A model generated the notes under the pieces. That model saw nothing but the letters and a program-made list of their open reading frames with translations, had not been told where the DNA came from and ran no database searches. DNA of 64,000 nt. Source: Agrostemma githago (lineage: Eukaryota > Streptophyta > Magnoliopsida > Caryophyllales > Caryophyllaceae). The stretch covers positions 29,630,734 through 29,694,733 of the forward strand of contig OY288259.1 in NCBI GenBank assembly GCA_958450325.1. The letters are read 5' to 3'. Made by a program: the position numbers and the translations under genes. Of this stretch, positions 45,521 through 58,428 are shown one piece after another; position 1 is the stretch's first letter, and every line of letters begins with the position of its first letter.

Positions 45521-46722
45521 TGCGGCATGATCAGTATAAACAATAACCTTAGAACCTATGAGATAAGTTCGGAATTTATCGAGGGCATATATGATGGCTA
45601 ATAACTCCTTTTCCGTCGTTGCGTAATTGATCTAAGCTTCGTCTAAAGTCTTACTTGCATATTAAATAGCATGTAAAACTTTATCTTTTCTCTGACCCAA
45701 AACTGCTCCTACGGCATAGTCGCTTGCATCACACATAATCTCGAAAGGTAGATTCCAATCCGGCGATCGAATGATAGGTGCTGAGATTAATGCCTCCTTA
45801 ATCCTGTCAAAAGATTCACGACATGCATCAGTAAAGCAAAAAGGAGCATCCTTAAGAAGGAGTTGGGTAAGTGGTTTAGCAATTTTAGAGAAGTCCTTGA
45901 TAAAGCGGCGATAAAATCCCGCATGACCAAGGAAACTTCTAACCCCCTTAACATTGGTGGGAGGAGGCAATTGCTCTATTACTTGAATTTTCGCTCGATC
46001 TACTTGGATGCCCTTATCAGAAACTAAATGACCAAGAACTACTCCCTCGTTAACCATAAGGTGACACTTTTCTCAATTAAGCACCAAGTCAACTTCCTCA
46101 TAGCGACCTAAAACCTTAGACAAATTCAGCAAACAAGAATCAAAGTCAGAACCATAAACACTTAAATCGTCCATAAATACTTCCATAATTGATTCAATAA
46201 AATTAGAAAAGATACTAATCATGCATCTCTAAAAAGTGGCTGGGGCGTTACATAATCCGAAGGGCATCCTACGATAAGCGAAGGTACCATAAGGACAAGT
46301 AAAGGTGGTTTTTTCTTGGTCCTCGGGATGAATGGGGATCTGAAAAAAAACCGGAGTACATCTATATAACAAAAATACTTATGACGAGTTAATCTTTCTA
46401 ACATCTGATCAACAAATAGAAGTGGGTAATGGTCCTTTTTAGTGGCGACATTCAATTTCCTATAATCAATACACATGCACCATCCTGTAACAATTCGAGT
46501 AGGAATTAGTTCATTCCTATCGTTCTTTACTACCGTGGTGCCTCCTTTCTTAGGCACCACTTGAACCAGACTGACCCATTTAGAGTCGGATATAGCATAT
46601 ATAATACCGGCGTCTAGAAGTTTCATAACTTCTTTCTTAACAACTTCCTGCATATTCGGGTTCAGTCGACGCTGACCCTGGATAGACGGTTTATGACCAT
46701 CTTCAAGATGAATGCGATGCAT
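45521..46722 (-). pseudogene. Athila-lineage RT and RNase H, copy 2
   Basis: The same 8-A frameshift as copy 1 (about 46343-46350) and the same downstream stops. It keeps the TATA dinucleotide repeat near 45590 that is shortened in copy 1. DASDYAVGAV here, Ile in copy 1. Confidence 0.86.
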
Positions 46723-47802
46723 TCAAAAGTCAAGAGAAATACCTTTTAAATCACTTAAACTATATCCCAATGCCTTCTTATGTTTCCTCAATACAGTTAA
46801 TAAATCAGTCAAAGAATTACTTACTATAACCGAGTTTAGCTCACCCTCGTCGAGAAAAGCATACCTGAGATTCGTGGGTAACGGTTTAAGTTCAGGTTTC
46901 TGTACCTCGACCGAATAAGACACATCAAGGTTGACAGTTTCGACCATCTCAGCTTCTTTCGGGTCCCCTGCATATTGAAGTGCTTCTATATCATCTACTT
47001 CAGCTTTCCAAATTCCTCCGTCACCTGTATAACTCGATTCACACATTAGTAACTCCAAGGGATCTTTTGTTAAGGATCCGAGTAAGGTGGAATCAATAGT
47101 GTCATCGACCGAATCAAAAGTGTCTATACAATAGCACAAATCATCAGTTATAGGGGCTTTTAAAGCTTTATTAAGATTAAATGTGACTTTATCTTCCCCA
47201 ACCTCAAGTGTCAAACTACCGTTTTTGACATCAATAATTGCGCCTGCAGTGTGAAGGAATGGACAACCTAGTGTAATAGGAATATGCGTATCCTCAGCGA
47301 TGTCTAAGGCAACAAAGTCGATAGGATAAAAGAACTTCCCTACCTTAACCGGAATGTCTTCTAAGACACCTAAAGGTCTACGGACTGATCGATCAGCCAT
47401 TTGAAGTGTGATACTAGTACACTTCAAACCTCCCATATCTAACTTCTCGCATATAGAATAAGACATAACACTAACACTAGCCCCAAGATCACAGAATGCA
47501 TTATCTAAAACATGAGTACCTATAGTGCATGGGATAGAAAAACTACCACGATCCTTAAGTTTTGGAGGTGATTTATTTTGAAGGAGTGCACTGCACTCCC
47601 CCATAAAAGCAATCGTCTCGACTTCATTAAAAGAACGCTTACTAGTAAGTATGTCTTTCATAAATTTAGCATATGCAGGCACTTGCGTAATTAACTCAGT
47701 AAATGGAACGGTTACTTGAAGGTTCTTCACAACGTCCATAAACTTACTGAATTGGTTATCGATCTTGCTGTTGCGTTGACGACCTGGGAATGGAAGCTTC
47801 AC
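46723..47802 (-). pseudogene. Athila-lineage gag-pro C-terminal part with protease, copy 2
   Basis: 359 codons with the DLGAS active site. It differs from copy 1 by a few residues (Phe for Leu before Cys-Asp, Arg for Pro near residue 85, Lys for Asn in FNLNKAL, Ser for Pro near 325). The TGA before the RT frame is shared. Confidence 0.87.
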
Positions 47803-47840
47803 GTGCTGGGCTGGAGTGGAAATAGGCTGCTCCGATAGAC

Positions 47841-47960
47841 GAACCGATCGGTTTGATTCTGAACCGGTCGGTTTGTCTTTGTCCCAAGCGGTTTGTTCCT
47901 GTACCGATCGGTTCGACTTTGTACCGGTCAGTTAGACTGTGTCCCGGCCGGTTTGCTTGT
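47841..47960 (-). repeat. Six-unit 20-bp palindromic repeat inside gag-pro, copy 2
   Basis: Same six units as 32000-32119 with no visible change. Confidence 0.88.
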
Positions 47961-48276
47961 CGTCTTCTGATTCCTTCACAACTTCGTCTTCTGGTTCCGG
48001 CATCTTCGGACCATCATAAGTCGTCCCACTCCTTAGGGTAATAGCATTTATATGTTCATTCCCATGAGGTAGATTACCTTGAGGTGGATTTCCCTGAGGC
48101 GGCAAGGTTCCTGGCTGACGAGTAGCTTGAGAGTTAGCTAACTGGGTAACTTACCTTTCTAGCACCTTATGACTTGTCTGAAATTGAGTCATCATGTTCA
48201 TCATCATGTTTCTCTGTTCGACTATTTCAACAGATTGTTGATGAGCTTGAGCCTCCAAAGCAGGAAGTGGTGGAAA

Positions 48277-49356
48277 CTATTGTTGATTATTCTGAATTAT
48301 GTTTTGCCCTTGAGGTCTTTGAGAATTCTGCTGCTTTCCTTGCATTCGACCGTGAGGAGGCACATATGGTGGATTGCGAGGTGGGGGTGTTGTAGGATTT
48401 AACACATTCTGACTTGCATAAGATAATAAAGCACGATTATAGCCAGGCTGATTCATATATGGCAAGTTCTGATTCCGTTGGAATGACTGATAAGCATTAA
48501 CTTGTTCTTGCGTTCCCATGCATTCGTGAGCATGATGTCCCGATACACCACAATCATTGCAAACTATTTCTTGGGTCATAGCATGCACTCGATGCATTCC
48601 TTTATCTGAGTTAGATGCTTCATAGGAATCGAATCGCTTAGTTAAAACAGCGAATTGATTAGTGATTGCAGAATCAGTCTTGTTACCATTACCTCGGGTA
48701 TTGCCGCGTGGACTTCCCCATCGTGCATGGTGAGAGGCCATATCCTCAATAGTTTGCCACGCCTTATCATCATCAACATTAGACTGGAACCTCCCATTGC
48801 AAGCTGAATCAAGTGTGTCACGACAATCGTCGTATAAGCCATTATACAACTGATTACAAAGGAACCATTCTTCAAACCCGTGATGAGGACATTCTTTGAC
48901 CAGCTTCTTGAAGCTTTTCCATGCCTCATGAATATTCTCATGAGGTGTTTGACAAAATTTAGTAATCTGACTTCGTAACATATTCGTCTTCTGGGGCGGA
49001 TAATAATGTTTGTAGAAAGCCAATGCAAGAGAATTCCAGTCATTGATTCCAGCAGAGACCTTATATGGATCGGTGATCCATTCTCTGGCCGCATCACGTA
49101 GAGAGAACATAAAAAGCATCTCCATGACTTGCTCCTGAGTAACTCCTACAGGAAGGGGAATAGTAGAGCAATAGTCAGTAAAAATTCTCATATGTTTAGC
49201 TTGATCCTCCTTGGCATCGCCTCCGAACTGATTCTTCTCGACTAAGGTAATGAAAGCGAGACGGATCTCAAAGACGCCATTAGTAGCAGTTGGACGTTTG
49301 ACCAACTTTGGAAGGGCAGCCTGTTCCGGCTCTGAGTGCCTAGCAAGTTTAGGCAT
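48277..49356 (-). pseudogene. Athila-lineage Gag, copy 2
   Basis: The 359-residue frame reads the same as copy 1, including the zinc knuckle and the premature TAG. The linker stops follow at corresponding positions. Confidence 0.9.
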
Positions 49357-50167
49357 CTTGACTAGCGGGGGCGGTAGTGTCCTCTTCTAACGAACAACTA
49401 ACATGTAGCTAGTAGTAAGTAAGGGTCGAATCCACAGAGAGACGGACGATTATCGCTAATTATCTATAAGTCGACTCTAAACTATAATAATTCCGGTTTG
49501 TTTGTGTTTGTTTTTCTAAACTATTGCAATAATGTAAATTAAGAGGTTCTAATAATATTAAAAGGATCTAGGGTCTTACGGTTCACTGTGTAATTAAATT
49601 GGGTAAAGTTAATTAATCATTCAATCAATCAGTCACAGTTATTCAGGGCAAAAACACGGCCTCTCGGATCTTATGTCAACCTTAGGATAGATTCTGACGG
49701 GCTCTCGCAACTTACCAGATTATCCTACCCACTTACTTGTAAGTCTACCCTTACCAAGCTTTCGATCTTAGGTTCGGGTTTCTAAACATTCAACTAGTTC
49801 AACGTCTCAAACTAATCGAACGACGATACAAAACAAGTAGTAAGGCAATAACATATGAATGATCAATTAAACAAATAATCAAGCTAACATCCCTAATTCA
49901 ATTAACATAGATCCCCTTCAACTTTAGAAGAATAAATTAGCTACTCATAACGAAAGATGAAACAATAAAGAAATTAAGCATGATAGAAATCAATATGAAA
50001 ATAAGGGAAAAGGGAGAAATACCGATTACGAAGAACTGAAAGATTGAATAATATTTAAAAGCTGAAAGTACCGCTACAACCCTTGCCGAATTCTGATGCC
50101 ACATATAAAACTAAACTAAAACGTTCTGAATGAGAAAAAGTGTAATTAAACCTAACCCTAAGAAGGG

Positions 50168-50175
50168 TATTTATA
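50168..50175 (-). promoter_or_regulatory. TATA box of Athila-type LTR, copy 2
   Basis: Minus-strand TATAAATA about 120 bp downstream (element orientation) of the palindrome array. Absent from copy 1 because of the 729-bp deletion. Confidence 0.65.
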
Positions 50176-50296
50176 CTTATTACAATGGGTCTAATTAGGA
50201 AATAGGACATGGTTTAATAAAATAATCCCGTAGGATTTTAATTAAGGCAGAATACGGATTCTTCAGAAGATTAGGAAAGTCACTCAGACACGTCGC

Positions 50297-50356
50297 GAAC
50301 CGATCGGTACAAGATCATACCGACCGGTTCGGCATCAAACCGACCGGTTCGGCCTT
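50297..50356 (-). repeat. Three-unit 20-bp palindromic repeat in LTR, copy 2
   Basis: Units start at 50297, 50317 and 50337: GAACCGATCGGTACAAGATC, ATACCGACCGGTTCGGCATC, AAACCGACCGGTTCGGCCTT. Period and palindromic core (ACCGATCGGT / ACCGGT) are the same as in the six-unit array inside gag-pro. Confidence 0.86.
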
Positions 50357-50436
50357 CGTCACTCTCATTCTCGCCATCTTGTCTTGTTTTCTTCATTTGT
50401 AACTCTTAATTCCGTCTTTTGCTATGTTTCCTATCA

Positions 50437-51497
50437 AAACATAAACCATATACCCGGCATAACAAACTACGGATAAAAGCTACCAAAACTATTCCTAAGA
50501 CATGCAAAATAAGTAAAAACGGAGGATTAAATGAGAATAAATATGCATATGAACTGCGTTCATCACTGCCCGACACTTTAGACCGGCTCTCCGTAGAATA
50601 TTAACCGTAGTCATCCCACTTGTTAGGGGTCGGTATCTTAGCACTAGGAGAGCGATGCCTGGGTGTATGCCTACACACCGCTTCATCCTCTCTCACAGGA
50701 GACCGATGCCTGGGTCGCTTCTCACGAGGTAGCTGAGGGAGCGTAGACTACGGACCCTTGGTGTGATGCTTCCCTAGCTCAATTGGTTGGCCCTGGTTGA
50801 GCCTCGCCTGCATGCTCTTCGACAACCATGGTGCCTTTTGTTGCTTTCTGGCTGGTGTCAGTCTGCTAAACACCCCGGACTGCTTTGGTCCTAGGTGCTT
50901 CTAGATGGGCTCTTTTGGTTTCAGCCGTTCTCGCATTCCTTGGGACAGAGATCCTTTCTCTGCTGACACGGTCAATTCCACGGTGTGGACAGATTCGTCC
51001 TTCTGTTGAGGAGGTTGTTCTTGGATGTCGGTCAGGAGGCGCTTCTTCGCCTGGACATACCTCTTGGCCGCCCTTTTCGCCTTTCTCTTGATATTCCTTG
51101 CGGCGGTTCGCTTTGTGCCTCCAGCGTCATCAGTGCTTGCGAAACGCAGGTGCTTGGGGGTTATTGCTATTCCGCCTGCCAGGTCCTCCGGCATAACCTG
51201 CTTGTTGAGCATCGCCGAGGTGGCAGCCTACTTGGCCTGGGGGGGAGTGAGCCCTAGGTTTAGACCTTGCTCTGCCTCCTGCTCGGCTGCGACTGTCGCA
51301 CCTTTGCTCGGGTCTCCATGGAAGGTAGCCTGCCCAACTCACCGGAGTGTGGCGGCAGGCGTTACTTCTCTTGGTGTGATGGGCATGCCGTACCGGGGGA
51401 CGATCATCTGTCCTGCCGGGTCAGCTCCCCCTTCAGTTTTCACAACTTCATGCATCTTCCGATGGCTTTTTCGTTCTTTGAGGACTTTTAACTCGAA
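50437..51497 (-). pseudogene. Tat-lineage gag 5' part, copy 2
   Basis: Equivalent to 33918-34927. Frame 50901-51212 (103 codons) ends earlier than in copy 1 because of a new stop near 50901 (CTAG in place of CGAG). The first 50 bp (50437-50487) beside the LTR have no counterpart in copy 1. Confidence 0.52.
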
Positions 51498-51516
51498 ATC
51501 CCCGCTGGCGGCGCCA
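51498..51516 (-). other. Primer-binding site of Tat element, copy 2
   Basis: Same sequence as 34928-34946. Confidence 0.7.
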
Positions 51517-51519
51517 AAT

Positions 51520-52218
51520 TGTTCGGGTATGGAAACAATCAAACCCGAATCGGATTCGGATATTAGATCTTGGTTTTACTTGGATCTGGTTCGATCCTTT
51601 TGGCTCACCTTCTTTCTCCTCTAGTAGTTGGACTTTCCCAGCAGAGGGGGTCTGTGACGTGCACAAGGAACACACAGGGCCTCGGAGTTGTCCGAGGGAA
51701 CCCTCTCCGATGCCTAAATCAGCCCGTGTGTGCGCTTGAAGAACCTTACTCGTGAGGAGTAAGGCGGCGTTTTCTAGAGTGAGATTCTAGTGAGAGAAAG
51801 TTAATTACCCTCTTTTGTGGGAAAAAGTGAGGTATTTATAGGTTCCCACAAGAGAGAGTAAAAGAAAGAGAGAGAAAGATGGACACGTGGAGGCACGCCC
51901 TCCACTTGTTCCCTTTTACCTTAGGCTTGATCAGGAGGGTCTTCCCTACCCAGCCTGGGCTCGGCGGGGCATGCTGTTCTGAAATCCTGAGACCAGAAGA
52001 GATCCCTTCTTCGTGTGAGGGTCGCAGGAGTGATCCGGCTCGGCAGCCCGAGGGCTGGGCCTCAGGTTTAGGACTTTCCAGGGATGCCCTAGAGGGTTGC
52101 TTGGAGGGGTCCAACTGATGGCCTGCGTAGCAGGCTATTCCGGGACTCGGATATTATCTGGACCGGGTCTGTCTCCAAACCTGACTGGTGGGCGACACGG
52201 GACCGGCAGCCGACCCCA
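51520..52218 (-). repeat. 5' LTR of Tat element, copy 2
   Basis: Counterpart of 34950-35648, with TATAAATA at 51833-51840 on the minus strand. Confidence 0.72.
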
Positions 52219-52536
52219 TTAGCTATAATTTGCATTTTTTGACTAATCTTTGTTTTTGTGTAATTAACTAATTGTCTAATTATATAATGGCGGTATGTGA
52301 AATATTATTAGATTAGTTCTTTTGTTTGTTGTAGGCCTGTAGTGTTACATACTTACATCTTCAGCTTTTTCATCATCTACTCATTCTTATTTGTTATTGT
52401 TTCTGTTAAGCTTATTTTCTATCATTTGTTCTACTTAACTGCTTAAGTAAAGCTTTAATAACTGATAATTTATTGAAAATAAATTATTTAGTTCATCACT
52501 TAACTTCTTGTTTTATTGAACTCTAGGAATTAAGCT
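52219..52536 (+). other. AT-rich stretch upstream of BED ORF, copy 2
   Basis: Same as 35649-35966 with no change noticed; no gene. Confidence 0.35.
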
Positions 52537-52851
52537 ATGGATATTGATGCTAGTGATGGATTGCAAGTCGAAAATGTCTTTATTATTGATGTGACTGATT
52601 TCACTAAGATTGAACATAGAAGAAGTCCTGTGTGGAAGGAATATTGGGCAATCACACCGGAAAAAAGTGTGGACAAAAAATTGAGAGCTTTGTGCAAGCA
52701 TGGTAAGAGTAAAACCTTTATAGCGGAATCAAGATATGGGACAACAAATTTGAATAATCATATTGAAAAATGTAAGGCATGTCAACGCTACTTAAATGGT
52801 ATTGACGTAGAATGGGCTACAACTCAATCCGCTACTTTAATTCAAAGCTGA
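52537..52851 (+). pseudogene. BED-type zinc-finger fragment, copy 2
   Basis: 104 codons as in copy 1, with Val instead of Ala at residue 19. The finger still lacks the second Cys. Confidence 0.6.
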
Positions 52852-52903
52852 AGTCAAGCTTCTCGCCATCTTGATTGTTTATTTTAATTGGAACAATGTT
52901 TTA

Positions 52904-52993
52904 CTCCCTCCATTCATAATCTTTTGTCCATTACATCATTATTTGTGAGATGTATTTTAATGAAACAGGACAAAAGATAGTGAATGGAGGGAG
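52904..52993. mobile_element. Stowaway-type MITE, 90 bp, copy 2
   Basis: Duplicate of 36334-36423 with TA on both sides. Confidence 0.9.
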
Positions 52994-52995
52994 TA

Positions 52996-53669
52996 GCTTT
53001 TTATTCGTTGTCATAGGTCATAAATTTTAATTCTATTCAATAAGATCTGAAGGACTAAACTTGTATTGTTCTAAATTCTAATAAAGCATTGACATGACAC
53101 AAAAAATGAATGGAATATTTCAATTTGACATCTTGAACAAGATGACCATTCATCCATTCGGTATAATAGATGATGAGATGAAGTTTGATATACATAAACA
53201 CCAAAGCTGCCGTCTAATAAAGAATATTTATGTACAATTTTAGTGACTCAAAATTTATCATTTGATAACACTCGGTATAATTAAATTATCGAAACAAAAT
53301 CAGTGAAGATGAAACATCTTGTAAATACTGGCTTAGAAAATGTTGAAGCTAAAGCATTATATTGATTTGTTATATTATTAGGTCATCTTCTAATAAAATT
53401 ACTAGATTCGGGTCACTCCGGGTCTTAAGGTTGGCATTTTGTGATAATAATGCAGATTGATATCGATTCAGGTTAAAACCGTTCAAGTTGAAACACTTCA
53501 GGTTCATTTGATTTTGATTATATTTCGGATATTAAAAATTCAGTTCAGTTTCGAATCAATTCAGACTAATTCAAGTTTTGGATAAAGGTTAAGTTGCATA
53601 TTTCGAGTGCACGGTTAGGTTTGATTCAGGTAATTTCGATCGATTTCTCGGATTCGGTTTTATTTTGCG
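52996..53669. other. Unassigned AT-rich spacer, copy 2
   Basis: Equivalent to 36426-37099; no gene seen. Confidence 0.4.
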
Positions 53670-54354
53670 ACTTCTAAAGGATTACGGTAGGTCCTATAAT
53701 AAGGAAGGTTTTTTTAGTAAAAAAAAGGTTGAATTTTGAAAAAAAAAGTCGGAGAAGGATCCTTACTTTTGAAATTAGCAGCATGCCGCCAGGACCGATT
53801 TTTGAAAAGTCGAGAATTTTGAGTTTCGAAATAGCATGTCGGCTAAAAATAGGCTATTTTGAGTCAAATTATAAGTCCAAATTTCGGCAGCATTCCGAGA
53901 TTTTTGAAAACTTGACATATTTGAGGAGATGCATTTTTGAAATGATGATTTTTTGAAAATGACACGGAAACCAAGTAGCAAGTAGTCAAACAAGCATTAT
54001 GACGACAGCATGCATGCTTTACACTAAGTCTCGGTCGGTTAAATAGTGTCTATACTAACACCGATGGCTCTTTCATAAATCAGGACGGACTCCATAAGCC
54101 GAATTGGACTTAGAACATGCCGTTAAACTCATACGAATTCGGCCATAGATGTCTTTAGCGCACCCATGTAGGAATACACCGAGGTATAGTGGGACATCGG
54201 TCACAAGTAACCGGCCCGAAAAAAGTTAGGGTTATGCATGAACCATCAAACTAAAACACGCACTTTAATAACCAATCGATTTCTCTTCGAGTCTCACCCT
54301 GAGAATCCCGATGACAGGTGGTACATCAGGTATCCTCCAATGGAGTCGCCAAAT
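53670..54354 (-). other. Leader of second Ogre-like element, copy 2
   Basis: Equivalent to 37100-37784, with scattered substitutions near 53878, 54040 and 54105. Confidence 0.7.
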
Positions 54355-57157
54355 TGTGGACATGGAAAAGTACACCCCGACGCCGCCGCGCGTGGGTTTG
54401 GGTAGGCGAATGAATCTCGTGGTGAGATTGTTCTCGGTTTGAAATTTAAATCGAAGTTGGAGTCGCCACCGAACTTTATGGGAGTTCTAACCCGTTCGAA
54501 CTCACTCTATACTTAGACGTATCGCGCACAAAGCACAACTTGCCTTATAGTATTAGAGCTTGTGAGGTTCGTCCCTTTGCATAATGATAACAATGTCAAA
54601 TTATCGAATATCGTGCATCGAATGACTCTTGTTGCCAATGGTTTCGGGCATCCGGGTACCAAAGGTTCTAAGTAAGGGGTGAAGGTACGTGTTGGGAAGC
54701 CAATGAAGGATACCCAACCCCGCCCGCACATAGCGGCCTTTTCTAATTAAGATATCGATTGGTGTTTAAGTACGCGCGTTAATAAGACGATGAAAATGTA
54801 TGACAACAATTGTTTTAGGGTATACATGCGAATTACGTGTTCATTACGTCATTTAATGCATCTTTAGAACTTGTCGGAGTTGAACTTAGCATGTGGGTTC
54901 ATTTAAAAGCGATAAATGTCATGCAATGAATTAAATAACTTGAAAATAGAGATTACAAGTTACACTGGTAGAATACAACCCGGAATTCACAATACAACAA
55001 GCAATTATAATATCGAGTTAGAAACGGTAACGTAAACTATATACAGTCTCGTAAATAGAAACGCAAACTGAAACCGTAAACCAAACGCTTGAACAGACTT
55101 CGACTAGTTACGCATTATGTTGCATATTGATCAAATGACAGACGCTCAGGCGCGTGAGCCGGTGCGACCTGGAACTCAGACGCCTGATGTGCGGCGACCC
55201 AGCCTTTAGGCGCCTACAAGGAGGTGCCCAAATGGAAAGCATATGGGACAGAGCGGGATGCTAGCTTGCCTCGAAGTCTCGTCCCGACTTATCCTAGTGA
55301 AATATGATTGCCTTGATTTATCAAATATCGAGTCCGACTAAAGAGTCGTCGATATAGGATTAACATCGAGAGGCATTCACTCAAAGTCGTAAAGAGAAGA
55401 AAACAAATATGAAATGTGAGCTTTGGAAGGAGACACGTGATAGATTAGCACGAGTCGACTAGCGTCGCAAGTGTTATTCCCTAGACGAGATTCGTAATGT
55501 TGTTGACTATCTATATTAAAAGTCTACGATATTTCGTTTCGATCATAATTATGTACTTGTCCTTGATCCTCCTGGTTTATGATTTAGATCGAATATATCG
55601 ACTTAATACGAATATTGGAGCCCTCTGTATCGCGACGTCGTTATTGGATCGTGCAGACCGTACGACTCTCGGATTGACGTCATTGGGTTTCGTATTACTT
55701 CGATTTTTGATGACTCTTCACGTGCGACATTCGATTACGAAATCGACATCAAACATTTAGAGCAACGTTTAAAAGTGACATCGAAAACAATCGACGAAGG
55801 ATTCTGCGATCGCGTCATAACCCGATGGGTCAGGCGCACGCCATGAAGCATCCTGACCATCAGGCGCCTGGGGTGGCGTGCCTCAATTGTGAGGCGCCAC
55901 CTGCCGTGCGTTCTGTCTGATGGTTATGCGGACTTTGGGCAAAATCGATTATTGAATGTGTTCCATTGGAATGATCGATTCGTCATCGCAAACATTAGGC
56001 CCTTTGCATTTCGGCGTCGTAGTTTGGCCTTTAGGGCCTATGATGCTCGAATTAGCGTCATCGAACGTTTGCTCGAATCATGCTTTTGAAATATTTTTAT
56101 GATAATATACGCAGTATTAATATGACGGTATTATAATAACGTTTTAGGGGGTTGACTCGCCTTAAACAACCAATTATTCGGGGTGGCGAGATAAGCGATC
56201 GACGACTCGAGTGCGGTACTCTTGTGTTCGTGTTTTCTTATCTCATCACCCTTTGTATTCGATACATAAAAGAGCGAGTATTTTATAGTCAAATGTTAGT
56301 AGTTAGATGTTAGGAATGAAAAAGTAAAATGTTAGATGCGAGAAATTAAATGTTAGTATACGGTAAATAAAATGTTGGTGTAGTTAGAGTACGATAAGTA
56401 AATGAGTTTAAGGATTAGAAATGATGAGGTTTGAACACCCTCAATCTACATGTCAAATGCTTCGAAATACGGGCTCGCGGTGTATTTTCGTAGACACAGG
56501 GAGCGGTTTGATGAATGTAGGAGGAGTTAGGGTGTGTGTGAAGGGGAGGAAAGCTCACGGATTTTTTATTAAGAGCTCCGATCCGGAAATGAAAATGGCG
56601 ACCCTTGAAACTATGGACGTAAGGGTGTATTTTTAAAGATTTGTGAAATATTCTGACTCCGGAATTCAGGCGCCTGGAGGCCTTCGCCTTGGTATTGGGG
56701 CGCCCCATTTGAGGCGGCTCAGTTCTGGGGCGCTTGGATGCATGCGGTTGAAATCGCGCGTATCGGAAGTTGCTCAAAATACATATTGGTATCCGGGTTA
56801 TTCGAGGCAAGATTTCATTCCGTTTGGACATGGACTTTGAGTGTATTTGGACGCTTTTTGAGTTTGGTTTGTTTCGGATTTTTCGGCTTTGACAAGGTTT
56901 GACTCGGTCGACAAAAGACGGTTTTGCTCTCGGTGGCGGTTTTGGCTCAAAGTAGCTTTATTTTATTGGAAACGACCTACTGAGTTTTGATTTGAGGTCG
57001 GTTTTGAGAGATTTGTACTCTGCCAAGTGCCCACGTCGGATACTATTGATTCTAAGTCCGTATTCGAGTGCATTGATCCATGTTAACGTCTGATCATCAT
57101 CGGGTGTTTTGTTGGAGACTGCTAAAGACATGAGCATGCAAAATGCGGGTATCTACA
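54355..57157 (-). repeat. 5' LTR of second Ogre-like element, copy 2
   Basis: Counterpart of 37785-40586, one base longer. TATAAAAT at 56280-56287 on the minus strand. The three AGGCGCC clusters are at about 55144-55238, 55828-55903 and 56668-56741. Confidence 0.82.
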
Positions 57158-57813
57158 AGTAATCAAATCAGGGTGGTATGAGATTGGAACTTGATTCCTT
57201 ATACACGGTGTTTGGTTCATTTCTGGAATCAACTTCACCTTCTTTCCTTATGTTTGGATAAAAAAAATAGTGGAATGAGGAAACAATTTTTTTTGATTTT
57301 AAATTTTTTAAACTCTTTTACGATTTTATTATAACAATCCATATATTAATGTAATACTACTATAAGTATTGGGAAAATAAATTACTAAATTAGAATTCAA
57401 ATTGTAAAATTTCCAAAATAAAATAAAACATACGGAGTAATTCAAATAAAGAAGAGAAGAGGATGTGAGTGTGATATTAAGACTTGTAATTGACAGCAAA
57501 GAAGAGAATAAGAATAGTTGAAGTAATTAATTTTTTGATACCTAGGGTTTGGTATGAGTTATACACTTATACCCACCCCACCCAAGAGTTTTTAAAACTC
57601 ATACCTTGTGGGGTTGAGATATGAGTATCAAAATATCAAAAGTGTAAACCAAACACAAGGTATAGGTTTAGACCCCTCCATACCCCCTACCTTATACCCT
57701 AATAATTTGTCCAGTCAAACAGCCCCTTAGATGGTGAACCTTAAAAATAAAAATAGGAAGACACATAAAAAACGATCTCAATACTAGAAGAAATATAAAA
57801 GACTTATGGAGTA
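57158..57813. other. Non-coding spacer with possible MITE remnant, copy 2
   Basis: Equivalent to 40587-41242. Confidence 0.35.
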
Positions 57814-57899
57814 CTCCTCTCATTCTTTGAAAAAATACCATTTGAATATAATATACTATTCATTTGAATAAAAAAATATATTTTTTCAGTGGAAGGGAG
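57814..57899. mobile_element. Stowaway-type MITE, 86 bp, copy 2
   Basis: Duplicate of 41243-41328. Confidence 0.8.
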
Positions 57900-57901
57900 T
57901 A

Positions 57902-58428
57902 TGACTTATGGTTATATGACCCTTGACTAAAGTGATACATACTCCAAATCTTGTTTTTATATGTTTTCTAGGTTTGAAATTTTATTTGAGTCAACCTTGG
58001 GAAAAAAAAACGACCAAGGAGTTCGGATGTACTAGCTCCAAGATTTTTTTTAACTTATTTTCTCTTCATTATAATATCGGTTTACCTCAAAACTTTTGTA
58101 CAGTAAATTTTAAGAAATAAGGTACAAAGTAAAAAGTAAGAATATTATTGATAAATCAAAATGTTTCATGAGTCCACTCAAATTAAAGTGGGTGAAAAAT
58201 AGTGACATTTATATAATAGACGTAAAATATAAGTGTTAATCATAATCTAGTACTCCTACATAGTACTCAGTATATGATACTCGTAAGTCTTTTACCAAAC
58301 GGAGAACGTAAACTTTGATTTGATGATTCGTTTATGGTAAGGGTAACTTTATTTGGATGACAGAGACTAACTCATTAAGTTTAGTTAACTCCACTTCACT
58401 TCACCTTGGTTCATTTCGATTCATTTTG
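57902..58428. other. Unassigned AT-rich spacer, copy 2
   Basis: Equivalent to 41331-41857; nothing identified. Confidence 0.4.

Larger units (their letters stand above)
49359..50436 (-). repeat. Athila-type LTR, apparently complete, copy 2
   Basis: 1,078 bp; in element orientation TGATAGGAAACATAG (50436) to GCTAGTCA (49359), like the TGATAAG...GTCA ends of the LTR at 9340-10902. It contains a TATA box and a palindrome array that copy 1 has lost. The gag ATG follows almost directly, with no recognisable PBS, which is unusual. Confidence 0.72.
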
